Shown: positions 45,800-56,290 of the stretch, one piece after another
Position numbering within the stretch: the first letter of the stretch is position 1
How the letters are laid out: each line of letters begins with the position of its first letter
Assembly: GCF_019320115.1 (NCBI RefSeq)
Contig: NC_089581.1
Location: forward strand, 94,238,802 to 94,302,801
Reading direction: 5' to 3'
Length of the DNA stretch: 64,000 nt
From: Miscanthus floridulus
Taxonomy: Eukaryota > Streptophyta > Magnoliopsida > Poales > Poaceae
The notes under the pieces: model-generated
Databases searched by the model: none
The model's input: the letters and a program-made list of their open reading frames with translations, nothing else
Told to the model about the DNA's origin: nothing
Position numbers and translations under genes: made by a program

Positions 45800-47039
45800 T
45801 GTTTATTTTTTTTCAGAACTAACACTTTTGGCCACGTCTATTCGCATGGCGCGGCGAAATCACGTTGTCGCGCCATGCATGGGGCGCGGTAGGAGCAGCG
45901 ACGTGGCACTGACGTGGCCGGGGCTATCGCGCCGTGGATCTAGGCGCGACACTGACGCGGCACAGCGCATGGCGCGGCAAGGCCCATCATAGGCCCGCAG
46001 CAAAGCCTCTCTTCTTCCCTTTCTCTCCATTCCTTTCTCTGTTTCGTCCACCGCCGCCCAACACCACCGCCACTCGTCCGATCACGCAGCTACGTTCCTG
46101 TCGCGCCCGCCCATGGCCTTGGGCCCTCCACCGCGCCTCCATCCCTACCTCCCTCTCCCCATTCCCCTGCTCAGGCGAGGCCACACCCCCTTGGCTGCCC
46201 GCGCCCTCCCTGTTTGCCCGTGCCCACCGCCATCGCCCGTGCCTGCCGCCGTGTGCCGCCGTCACCCCCTCCCTTGGCTCATCCACCGCTGGTCATGCCT
46301 CCCTACCTGTGCCTGCGACACCTCCCTTGGTGATAGGCTAGGGTTCAGCCCCTTGGCCGCCCACACCGCCTCCCCTAGTGATAGGCTAGGGGTCAGCCCC
46401 TTGGCCGTCCTCGCCGATGGCCCTATCCGTCGTCAGGGCTGACCCCAAGGAGCTCTCCCCATTGTTGCTAAGGTATTCCCCCTCCAAGACCCTCATTTTG
46501 GTGATTAAATTTTGAATGAATTGATTATTGTTGGTGATTTGGTATAGTTAAGTAGTTAGGATTTCGGTTATGGTTAGGTAGTTAGCCTTTAGATTTTTGT
46601 TAGTTAGGATATTGGGTTTAGGGTTTGGTTAGTAATTTAGGGTTTAGGTTTTTGTTAGTTAGGATTAGGGGTTTAGGGTTTAGGCTATTGTTAGTTAGGA
46701 CTTTGGGTTTAGAGATTGGTTAGGTAGTTATGGTTTAGTTAGTTTGTAGTGGTAATGGTAGTTAGTATAGATACTAGTTTTTATGTGTTGGTACTTAGTA
46801 GTGCGTGATACGACGATTTCGATGACCTAATGAAGTTTCTCAAATGCTTTTATAGATGGCTTGTTGTGTTAGAGTTTTCTACATAGGAAGTGTTAGGAGA
46901 GAAGATGATATGTTTGAGGATATGGAAGAAGAATTGGAATGGTTTGATGAACCTCCTAGCTTTAGCGATCTTTGTGGCCGTTTGAATGGAAAGTTTGGTG
47001 GTGATTATACAATGAAGGGGAGGTTTGATAGTGGAAAGA
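45800..47039 (+). mobile_element. Mutator-like element, 5' part
   Basis: A GC-rich leader at about 45840-46450 (with repeated gcgcggc/catggcgcgg motifs and pyrimidine runs) is followed by an AT-rich intron-like stretch with agggtttag repeats (46560-46760) and then a coding exon at 46856-47039. The exon encodes an acidic stretch (DDMFEDMEEELEWFDEP) typical of the N-terminus of MULE transposases. It is cut by the Tekay element at 47040 and continues at 61935. The terminal inverted repeat was not identified; the left boundary is approximate. Confidence 0.6.
46560..46760. repeat. Degenerate tttaggg-type repeats
   Basis: Ten or so copies of ggtttag / agggttt interspersed with gttagttagg. The motif equals the plant telomere unit but is not in clean tandem, so I read it as a repeat-rich intron or leader rather than an interstitial telomere. 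Confidence 0.5.
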
Positions 47040-49466
47040 TGTAACACCCCTGGTGTTAGGCTTGCCTAATTGCACTTACATTCCATGAACATGAGTATCA
47101 TTCATCCATTCATGAGCATATATCACTTGAAACATGTGAAACATGACTATGAAACAAAAGTATCATTTCAATTGTTTTTCATCGTTTCAGTACATTCAGT
47201 GCTTGATTCTTGTATGACCAATGTGTGGTATGGCTAAATATATTGTTAAACATCTTAGCTATGCTTAGAAAGTCATTAGGAACAATGTTCATGTTGATCA
47301 TTTTGCCTAATTAAGTTTCCAAGTCATGGGTTGACTTGTTTTGACCCTAGGACTCTTTGGTTTGACTGTTCAAAAAGTACCACTTAGAATATTTGCATGT
47401 CTGAGCAACCTAAAACAAAGTTGTAGCAAATTATATAAGGAACAAAAGTTATTTTGTGACCAAGTCATGAAAATGTGCACAACATGCTCTAAATGGTCCC
47501 ACAAGTCAGAAATTGGGTTGGGTTCAACACTTAGAAATTTCTAAGTACAAACTCCATTTTTCAGTTTCTTGAACACTGACTTTGGCATGATTTTACTCTC
47601 TGTCCTTTGCGAATTAGACATTGATCTCTAAATGAGTTTTGTAGCTGGCATGTAGGTGTACAACTTTTGTTTTGATTTCTTTCGCTAACGATCAATGGAT
47701 TAGGAGATAGAGCATCGTCATTTGGCGCTGTCGGTCAGTTCCTTGTTCTCTAAATCGAGCTACAGTGTTTCGGCTTCAGACCGTTCATGGCCGACCAAGG
47801 TCAGATGGCGACCGCCGCGTGTCCACCACGCGCTCGGCTCGCCCTGACCACGCAGCGCGCTGGCTGGCTTGAAGAGGAGTGTGCCCTGCTGCCCTCCGCA
47901 CGCGCTCTGCCCTCATTCACCCCTCCGTTGCCTTCCCCATTAATAGCCGCAGCGCACCGCCGACGCCATCAGCTCCACCGAGCTCGCTCGAGCTCGCCGC
48001 GGCGCCACAGCCACCACCATCCAACCCATAGCTCCGCCATCGCCTCACGGACCTCGTCAGCGCCCTCACAGAGCCAGCCAAGCTATAGGTGAGTGACATT
48101 GCCGAACCATGCACCACTGCGGCATGGCCGCCATGGTCGCCGCCGGTGATCTCACGCGGTCCCGCCTGACCGCTTCACTGTAGCCGCTGGCCGTAGCGTA
48201 GGAAGGTCCGCCTTGTTTACCAAGAGCTTACGCGCGCCTTGTATGGCCACCAACCGTCGGGGTTCGCCGGAGCACCACCGTGCGCCATGGCCGAGCCGCC
48301 GTGGGCCATGGCCGACTGTCCCTGGAGTCCACTAGAGTCTAGTTTTAGGAGTGCTATGGATGCGGGAGGCCGAGGTGGTCACGCCGTCGCCCTCGGTTCC
48401 ACCGGAGAAATCGCCGCCGACGAGATGGCGTCGTTTCCGCGCCATTCGCCACCGTGCTCTGCTTTTCGGTCGCTGACGCGCGGGCCCCTTTTGTCAGCCG
48501 CCGCTGCTGCGAGGGAACCGGAGCTGGGCTACGCCGTTCTGGGCTGTGTGCGCGCGCAGTCGTGGGCCGCCTAAGCCGATTCGGGCTGGCCCAGTAGCTG
48601 ATTAGGTTTCCTCTTTGTTTTGTTTATTTTGTTTTTCACAGATTTGTGTGCACGATTCAAAATTTTGTAAATCAAGTTTGGTAGATCCAAATGTTATGGT
48701 TCCAATTTTGTTGAGTTCCTGGTAATGTCTAGTATTTAATAAAAATATTATATGAGCACAGGTTTTAGAAATTTTGGATGAATTAAATAGGACTTTGAAA
48801 TGTGTTTTTAGATGCATGCAAACTTGTTGAAATTTTATCTTGAGTTTCTGTAGGTCCAAAAATTATGAAATTTTGTGGGTATGCTAGTCTTGCTTAGTAG
48901 AAGCTCTGGTTAAAATTTCAGAGCTAGTGCATGTGTAGTTTTTGAATTATAGATTTTCCTTTTATCATTGATTAATACTTGTGTGAATTTTCATAATTTT
49001 TCTATAGATCCAGTAAAGGTAAAATTTGGTGAGTGCTATTCTTATGATAGAGTGATACTAGGAAAAATGAGAAATCTGTTGCTTGACACTTTTAACTAAG
49101 GTTTCCTATTTATGCCTTTTTAAGCACTTATGCCTTGTCATTTTTGTGTAGACTATTTTACTTATCCAAATGCCATGAAAATTTTATGGTAGTCTACTTA
49201 GAGTAGTACTATACTACTGTAATTTTCTTAGATTTTTATAAGCACCAGAAATATAGGTTGCTGTTGTAGCCCTAGTTTAAAATGAAATAAAATAATCCTC
49301 TTTAATGCAAGTTAGTTAATAATGTTAGCTTTGGTGTATCTTTGAAGCATTTGATAAGATGTGTTGACTTAAACATATTAGTAGTAGAAGAGAATGCAGT
49401 AGATGACATGTGCTTGTAGTATATTTTCTTGGATGATGTTGACTACCTTGCATTCAAAAATATCCA

Positions 49467-49718
49467 TTGTATTCATCTCATCCGATGCACCGATTGCATA
49501 AGCACTTACACACATTGCATCATACAGGATCGCAAACCGAGAACCCAGTCATCATACCCGAGGAGCCCGAGGAGCAGTTCGAGGTGCAGCCGCAGGAAGT
49601 GCCAGAAGCCGACGAGGAGGACGTTGAGGAACTTCCGGAGTGCCCCGATCACCGTCCGAGCTCCTTCGAGAGAGGCAAGCCCCAGAGCATTTTCTCCCGG
49701 TTTGCAATTAATAATTAA
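49467..49718 (+). CDS. Small acidic-peptide ORF within the 5' LTR
   Basis: 83 codons. The start is His-rich, then the frame is acidic (IIPEEPEEQFEVQPQEVPEA and DEEDVEELPE) and ends CPDHRPSSFERGKPQSIFSR. The 3' LTR copy is at 60251-60502. The PECPDH-P-SF--GKP-SI part is also recognisable in the much older LTR E at about 25190-25250, suggesting constraint or an ancient exon. A splice-acceptor-like tacag sits just before the conserved part. Whether it is translated is unknown. Confidence 0.4.
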   Translation: MYSSHPMHRLHKHLHTLHHTGSQTENPVIIPEEPEEQFEVQPQEVPEADEEDVEELPECPDHRPSSFERGKPQSIFSRFAINN

Positions 49719-50611
49719 ATGCTTTACTTTAATTGATGCATTACGTTTCAGGAGTTGTTTGCAACCGTTGCTGCATTATACCTTGTCTACCTTTGTTATA
49801 CTATATCCTTGTTACCCTGGTATCCGCAGTCGAGTCAATGCTTAGCTGGCTTAGACCGGTAGAAGTCGAGTGATTTCCTATCACCTGCGAGCTATAGGTG
49901 GTTACCTAGATCTGCTTGGATGACTATGAAGTCATGGTATAACTAAGTGTTAAATGAAGTTGAGACCGGACGGAGACTTGCAGAGTTTTGGACTAGTAGT
50001 GTTTCCGTCTGTGTCGATTAAGGACCGACCGTTGTTGGGCCTCGAGTCATGTTGAACGCATGCCTTACATTTAGCTGGCCGGATAAAGTACCTTCCGACC
50101 GCGAAGCTGGGAGATTTTTCGGGCCGAGTAGATTGCCCGCAACGCACTGTGCCAGAGCAGGTGTGGTAGGACACGGGGGCGAGATGATAAGACCAAAGTG
50201 CAGTCGGTCGGCCCCCGGGTACATGTGGTTCCTGGCAAACTCGAGATACCTGGAAAGTTGACTCGGTGATCAATATCTCACTTTAGCGGGTGAGTGAGGT
50301 TTGTGTAAGGAATAAATCACCAGCTGGTTAGGAATCGATTCGAATCGCCATCGCTCCTAGATAGTGAGCACTTGACTTGAGTGACTTCATCGTAGTAATG
50401 TTATGGAACACTTGGACAGTTATAATGAATATGACAGTATGGAAGTTGTTTAATGATCATGGGTTATCATTATCTGCTTAATCATGTGTTTGCTCTAGTA
50501 TAGGTGCAAATCTAGTCGACAGGTTAATAATAATTAACTTGACAATAATGCTTTTAGAAAGGTTCCTTGAAATGCTAAAAATGCTTCTTTTGCAAATGAG
50601 TCAGCTACCCT

Positions 50612-50620
50612 ACTATAAAG
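50612..50620 (+). promoter_or_regulatory. TATA-like box of the Tekay 5' LTR
   Basis: actataaag, followed by cttcataatccttggtgtca; the same arrangement lies in LTR E (26194) and in the 3' LTR (about 61394). Confidence 0.5.
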
Positions 50621-51150
50621 CCCTTCATAATCCTTGGTGTCATTTATTTTCGGTTATGTCGGGTAAGTCTAGCTGAGTACCTTCTCGTACTCAGGGTTTT
50701 ATTCCCACTTGTTGTAGATGGGCAGATGTATTACGGCTACTGTATCAACTGCCTTTATCCTGCGATGGGTGATGCTTAGGACCATGGGCATGGTCATTCG
50801 TTACATCTCGTCTGATGCTTTTGGTTGGAGATGATCATTCGCTGGCACTATATTTAAACTCCGCATGAGTGTGTGTGTGGTTTGAACAAATGACTTCCGC
50901 TACTTTTATTCGAACTGGTTTTGTAATAACTATGTTGAAACTCTGATGTATCTGAGATTGTGAACTTTTATGTAATATGTGATGGTGACCGCTAAACTTA
51001 TTACGATCTTGGCTGGAATGGAAGTTGGTTTGAAATCCTTCGTGATTTCACTGGACTACCGGGTTATACGGGCTTAAGTTTGCTAAATCGTCTGCTCTGG
51101 CGGATGATTTTCTTACTTAATTTCGTATAATTGGTCGGTTCTGTTACAGC

Positions 51151-51166
51151 TGGCATCAGAGCATGG
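51151..51166 (+). promoter_or_regulatory. Primer-binding site of the Tekay element
   Basis: tggcatcagagcatgg, two bases after the LTR, a one-base variant of the initiator tRNA-Met PBS tggtatcagagc. Confidence 0.85.
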
Positions 51167-51940
51167 TTTAGCGTGTTACTGTTCACAAGTGTATTTAAAA
51201 CAAAAAGGCATTTGGAAAATGTGATTTTAAAAATATAAAGTGTGCCAGTGATCATATCCTTTATGCCCAGTTAAGGACTTTAGGTGGCTTAATTAAGTAC
51301 TGACTGGGGTTCTTGCATCATATTTCTCTTTCGTCGCTCATACGGCGTGCTATTGTATGAGTGCCACTTGTTTGAGTGGTAATGATATGGATCATTTGCC
51401 CTCTACGCCTCGGTAAGTGTGAGTTGTGAGAGCATGATCGGATACACCGCCGATCTAGGGTGAATGCTTATATGATGCTGGAGTAATTACATGTTCTACG
51501 CATGTTTTACAAAGGCATCTCATGTATGGGTTTTCCGTCTGTGGAGGCGATGCCATCAATAGGACGATGGTTCGGGTAGTTACTACCATTGTACACGTAT
51601 CTGGGGATTCTATGTAGAGCGTGTAGATAAAATTTACTGCTTTTATGCATTCATTGGGAATTGGGCTGAAATGAATCTTCTGCAGGTACATAACAACAGC
51701 TATCGTGTAGAACGTATTAGCTACTGTATTTGAGAGATCGTTTGTATGCCACCGAATTCATCGTTAGAAATTATTATTCCTAAGTTTGTGAGAACGTACG
51801 GCACGTACATACATCATGTTACTTGTGCATTTCATTCATGTCATGCATTCCTCCCCTTATAAATTGATTATCTCATTTTGATAAAAGTTGTATCACCTAA
51901 AATATGTTTCCCCGAGGTAATAAAAGAACTTTTGCTATAG
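51167..51940 (+). other. Leader of the Tekay element, no ORF
   Basis: An untranslated leader of about 770 bp. It contains a donor-like cag|gtacat at about 51684 and ends in an acceptor-like ttttgctatag directly before the H3-like ATG at 51941. A spliced leader is possible but unproven. Confidence 0.4.
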
Positions 51941-52084
51941 ATGGCCCGCACGAAGCAGACCGCCCGTAAGTCCACCGGAGGAAGAGCACCTCGACGTCCG
52001 TTGGCCCTGAGGGAGCACCGCACCACTGGACACCTTCTTGAGCGAGTTTGGCATGCCGACCTTGCTTTGGAGAGTGCTCCATGA
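51941..52084 (+). CDS. Short ORF beginning with a histone H3 N-terminal tail mimic
   Basis: 47 codons plus TGA. It opens MARTKQTARKSTGG and continues RAPRRPLA. The first 22 codons (counting Met) differ from the invariant H3 tail only at K14 to R, K18 to R and Q19 to P. The stretch after it (ALRE-R, then HLLER) vaguely resembles the start of the H3 fold (ALRE-R...ELLIRK), but this may be chance. The frame then ends; the next frames (52048-52353, 52340-52576, 52612-52902) continue as what looks like one extra protein broken by indels. Codon choice at the start is close to host H3 genes, so I infer capture from an H3 gene. It lies between PBS and gag. Function unknown. Confidence 0.85.
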   Translation: MARTKQTARKSTGGRAPRRPLALREHRTTGHLLERVWHADLALESAP

Positions 52085-52905
52085 TGTGGGGTACCCAGAG
52101 GGTCAAGAGCCTGGTGTACTCTTGGAATGAGAGCCAGTTAGCAGAGGATGGACTCACAGTGGTGGAGATCATGGTTCCTGCTCTCGGTGATGCTCCAGAT
52201 TGGGATGGTTGGCATTTGGAGTTTGAGGGTTGCACTCCAGCTGAGGGTGCAGAGGGAGCAGCCTTCCGTGTCATCAGGGACATTATGAGCAGATTTCCCA
52301 GTGAGCTTGCAGCAGCTCTAGCTGGCACTTTTCCTAGGGATGATCCTCAGTGATGCCATTTGGGTTCAGCCTCAGGGAAGTGCATTGGTCAGAGGTCCAG
52401 CTGAAGGACAGGCTAGCGACAACCAGGCAATGAGTGCTATGTTCGCCGCCATCAGAGCGTATGAGGGTCTCGAGAGTACCTACTGGACTTTGACTGGCTT
52501 GCGTGGTGAGGATAAGCTCAAGGGGAGAAAGCAGAAGAAGAGACAGGCACGTGCTATAGCTAGCTTGCAGGAGTAGTTGGCTGATATGAACTTACAGCGA
52601 GATCAGGCTGGTTGAGAGAGGTGATAGAGCTATGCAGCGAGGTGCATACGTTGACTCAAGCCAACAACAATGCAGACCGCATGATAGGACAGTTGGTTCA
52701 GGAAAGGAATGAAGCCTGGAACGAGAGGAACCTTCTGCTGCAGAGGGTCGATGAGCTAGAGGAATACAACGGCAACCTACACGAGGAGTTTCACGCGCTC
52801 TACAATGGGGTTGGCCCATATGCTCCACCAGACGCCGCTGGCATGGATATCGACGACGACAACAAGGATGAGCCTGTAGTTTTCACCTGGGGGCGATGGT
52901 GACGT
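52085..52905 (+). pseudogene. Rest of the extra ORF upstream of gag, frameshifted, with coiled coil
   Basis: Three overlapping frames appear to be one former protein: YSWNESQLAEDGLTVVEIMV then PALGDAPDWDGWHLEFEG (52048-52353), a middle part with IRAYEGLESTYWTLTGLRG and a basic KGRKQKKRQAR patch (52340-52576), and a coiled coil VHTLTQANNNADRMIGQLVQ, RNEAWNERNLLLQRVDELEE with an acidic end DMDIDDD-like and a stop (52612-52905). I do not recognise a named domain. It is probably the body of the protein that starts with the H3 tail. Confidence 0.6.
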
Positions 52906-53305
52906 CTCCTGATCCCGACTGATGGCCCCGAGGAGTAGGCTAGTTGCCTTGCGCTAGTATCTAGGTCCTGTCGCGATGACCTTTCTTTTGTTGGCATGTA
53001 ACCTATTGTATGTTGCTTCGAACGTATGAGACTTGGCATGTGGTTGGAACTGATTTTCGAATGCGATATCTGAACTGCATAAAAGTCCTAGTGTATGTAT
53101 GCTGGCAAATTGGTTGTATGGACGCGATGTTTGCCGTTGAAGTAATTTGATTAAGTGCTGTTGTTTTAATTGGGATGCGATTGTTGTGCCTCTGTTTTAT
53201 TGTATGAACTTTATTCTCTCCAGTAAATTCAGTACGGCATAATTTTTCCTTCACTCGCAATTATTACAGCTTCACTCAATCATTACTTGTTGCTGAAATA
53301 TGCAG
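52906..53305 (+). other. Spacer between extra ORF and gag
   Basis: AT-rich and non-coding, ending in ttgttgctgaaatatgcag directly before the ATG at 53306. Like the start at 51941, this ATG follows an acceptor-like AG, so splicing could choose between the two ORFs. That is inference. Confidence 0.4.
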
Positions 53306-54470
53306 ATGACAAACACTCGCCGAAGCACGTATGAGGCCAGCTGAGACCGGTGCTAACGGTGCGGGGACTGGTGGTGGTGGTGGAAACCACGGCAACAACA
53401 ATGAACCTCCCCATGAACCGCATTTGCCACCTCCTCCCCCGTTTACCCCCGAGATGTTCCTCGCACAGCTGCTCGGGAGTCAGCGCAACGCGGAACAATC
53501 CCAGAAGAACATGGAGGATTTTCATGCGTACCATCGCCAACAACGTTCAACGTGGTAACAATCAAGGTGGTGGCATGGGAGTGAACCAATATAGCAGCTT
53601 CAAAGATTTCATGGACACCAGGCCGCCAGTATTCAAGGAAGCAACAGAGCCACTCGATGCTGAGGAATGGATCAACACGATGGAAGATAAATTCATGTGT
53701 GTTGAGGATGACTGAAGGTTCTGAAAACAGAGTATGCTGCACTTCAGTTGCAAGGACCAGCGGGAATGTGGTGGAAGCACCATCGCACCACCTTCCCTCC
53801 AAATGCTTAGATTACTTGGAGAGAGTATGCTGAGGCCTTCCGTGGAGTCTATATTCCACCCGGGCTGACCAAAATGAAGTTGGGAGAGTTTCTGGCATTG
53901 AACCAGGGCACCAAAACCATGATGCAATACCTGCATGCCTTGAACAACTTATGTCGCTATGCTCCCGACATGGTTGACACAGATGCTAAAAGAATAGCCA
54001 GTTTTAAGAGGGGTCTCAATCCAAAAATGATGAAACATGTTGGTACCAACAACCGCGTCAGATTCAATGACTTCATCAGCGACTGCCTGAAGCAGGAGAA
54101 GAATAACAACACTAGCACCGCAGCCAAGACACGCAAGAGAGCCTTTGAAGGTGGTCCATCCCATTCTAGAGCACCTATGGGAGGTCGTCCTCCATATCGC
54201 CCATCGGCACCTGGCGCTAGGTTCCGGCCACCTCAGCAAAGAAGTTAGAAATTCCGTGGACCTCAGAAGCCATACAAGATGGCAGTACAGCCCAACAAAG
54301 CAGCCGCAACTACGGTACAAGGCAGTTCCAAGGGAGCTGTGGGGTCTGCCGGGATAGTGAGAGGACCCTGCTATAACTGTGATCAACCCGGCCATTTCTC
54401 GAGGTTTTGTCCGTACCCGCCCAAGAAGAAGCAGCAGACTTATAATGCTAGAGTGCATAGTACGACAGTG
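53306..54470 (+). pseudogene. Tekay gag with CCHC zinc knuckle
   Basis: The N-terminus is Gly/Asn/Pro-rich (FTPEMFLAQLLGSQRNAEQS); the gag core reads YSSFKDFMDTRPPVFKEATE, PLDAEEWINTMEDKF, then MKLGEFLALNQGTKTMMQYL and HALNNLCRYAPDMV. The knuckle CYNCDQPGHFSRFC lies at 54369-54410 (C-x2-C-x4-H-x4-C). Frame shifts fall near 53540 and 53715, and stops at 53808-53810 and about 54247. Confidence 0.9.
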
Positions 54471-54960
54471 GATGAAATTCCTGAGGGAGAGCCCGTCACT
54501 GCTGCTAAGTTTCCTATCAACGAAAACCCTGCAGTTGTTCTATTTGATTCTGGATCATCGCATTTTTTTATGAGTCAAGCATTTGCACAGAAACATGGAC
54601 AACTATGCACAGAATTGGGTTATGGGTACCGTATAAGTTCAGCAGGGGCTGATGTTTTGACCAACTAGATGGTTCGAGGGGCAACCCTTGAATTAGGTAG
54701 CAGGAAGTTTCGAGTGAACTTGATAGTTATGCCTGGATTAGTTTTGGATGTCATTATAGGGATGAATTGGATGAAGGATTGGGGAGCAGTCATAGATACT
54801 GGAAGTCGAGTACTTACCCTTAAGGATCCCCTGGGTGAGGGTACTTTCCAAGTACCATTGCCTCGGAGAACAGACCTTATAAGTGTTACATGTGCTACGG
54901 CAGTCATTCCTATTCATCAGATTCTGGTAGTGTGTGAATTTCCGGATGTATTCCCGGATG
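54471..54960 (+). pseudogene. Tekay aspartic protease
   Basis: VVLFDSGSSHFFMS (active-site DSG) at about 54533, then [18 protein letters not shown] (the second hallmark, IIGMDWL-type). A TAG at 54666-54668 interrupts it. Confidence 0.88.
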
Positions 54961-55620
54961 AGCTACCTGGTCTTCCGCCAGATAGGGAGATTGAGTTTGG
55001 AATTGAGTTAGTCCCCGGAATAGCTCCGATTTCAAGGAGACCCTATCGGATGCCTCCAGATGAGTTAGCTGAGCTGAAGAAGCAATTAGAAGATTTGTCA
55101 AAAAAGGGGTTTATTCGGCCAAGCAAGTCTGAATGGGGATGTCCCGCTTTGTTTGTGAAGAAGAAGAAAGAGGGCACGTTGAGAATGTGCGTAGATTATA
55201 GGCCACTCAACGCTGTGACCATCAAGAATAAATATCCCTTGCCACATATTGATGTTCTATTTGACCAATTATCCAAGGCCAAGGTGTTCTCAAAAATAGA
55301 TTTGAGATCCGGTTATCATCAGATCAAGATTAGGCCATAGGATATACCGAAAACTGCATTTTCCACCAGATACGGGTTGTATGAGTATCTTGTCATGTCC
55401 TTTGGCTTGACAAATGCTCCTGCATACTTTATGTTTTTGATGAATATAGTTTTCATGCCAGAATTGGATAAGTTTGTGGTAGTGTTCATCAATGACATTC
55501 TGGTGTACTCCAAGAACGAGAAAGATCATGAAGAGCATCTGAGAACTGTCTTGACTAGACTTAGGGATCATCAACTGTATGCTAAGTTTAGCAAATGCGA
55601 ATTCTAGTTGAAGGAAGTTC
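54961..55620 (+). pseudogene. Tekay reverse transcriptase, catalytic Asp mutated
   Basis: [75 protein letters not shown], and a box reading [14 protein letters not shown]. The box should be FIDD: codon 55491-55493 is AAT (Asn) rather than Asp, which removes one of the two catalytic aspartates. Stops at 55338-55340 and 55605-55607 (the latter where the family has Trp). Confidence 0.92.
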
Positions 55621-56290
55621 CTTTCCTTGGTCACATTCTGTCAGAGAATGGGGTTTCAGTCGATCCAAGTAAGGTGCAAGAAGTTATGAATTGGAAAGCA
55701 CCGACCATAGTTCCTGAGATTAGAAGTTTCTTAGGACTAGCGGGTTATTACCGTCGCTTTATACTAGATTTTTCGAAGATTGCCAAACCAATGACGAGTC
55801 TCCTACAGAAGGATCACAAGTTTGTGTGGACAGAGGAGTGTGAAGCAGCTTTCCACACTTTGCGGAAACTGTTGACCACTGCTCCAGTTCTAGCACAACT
55901 AGATATCGAGAAACCATTTGATGTGTTTTGCGACGCATCGAAGACTGGATTGGGCTATGTTCTTATGCAAGAAAGGAGAGTCATTGCTTATGCATCATGT
56001 CAATTGAGAAAGCACGAGGTCAACTATCCAACACATGATCTTGAACTTGCTGCAGTTGTGCATGCCCTAAAAATTTGGAGACATTATCTACTTGGTAATG
56101 TGTGCAATATTTTCACGGATCACAAGAGTCTTAAGTATATCTTTACTCAACCAGAGTTAAACATGAGACAGCGTAGATAGTTGGAATTGATCAAGGATTA
56201 CAACTTGAATGTGCAATATCATCCTAGAAAAGCCAATGTAGTGGTAGATGCTTTGAGCAGAAAGTCACATTACTTGAATGTGCAGCCATT
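55621..56290 (+). pseudogene. Tekay RNase H
   Basis: The RT connection ([32 protein letters not shown]) is followed by RNase [19 protein letters not shown] (Asp), [20 protein letters not shown] (Glu), [20 protein letters not shown] (Asp) and VVVDALSRK. All acidic residues are in place. One TAG at 56178-56180 stands where Trp is expected. Confidence 0.92.

Larger units (their letters stand above)
47040..51148 (+). repeat. 5' LTR of the Tekay element
   Basis: 4109 bp, tgtaacaccc...ttctgttaca. It has a GC-rich block (47780-48570), an AT-rich block (48600-49440), a small acidic-peptide ORF (49467-49718), and a TATA-like actataaag at 50612-50620. Typical long chromovirus LTR. Confidence 0.95.

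Noticed and set aside
46113..46442. Proline/arginine-rich frames of about 100 codons
   Set aside because: GC-rich MULE leader; overlapping frames on both strands and no conserved domain.
46560..46760. Interstitial telomere
   Set aside because: The tttaggg-like units are not in clean tandem and are mixed with gttagttagg; it looks like a degenerate repeat in the MULE leader or intron.
48239..48574. 111-codon frame in the Tekay 5' LTR, with a similar one at 59088-59360
   Set aside because: GC-rich block of the LTR; the two LTR copies share it only because they are the same sequence, and no domain or conservation outside the family is seen.
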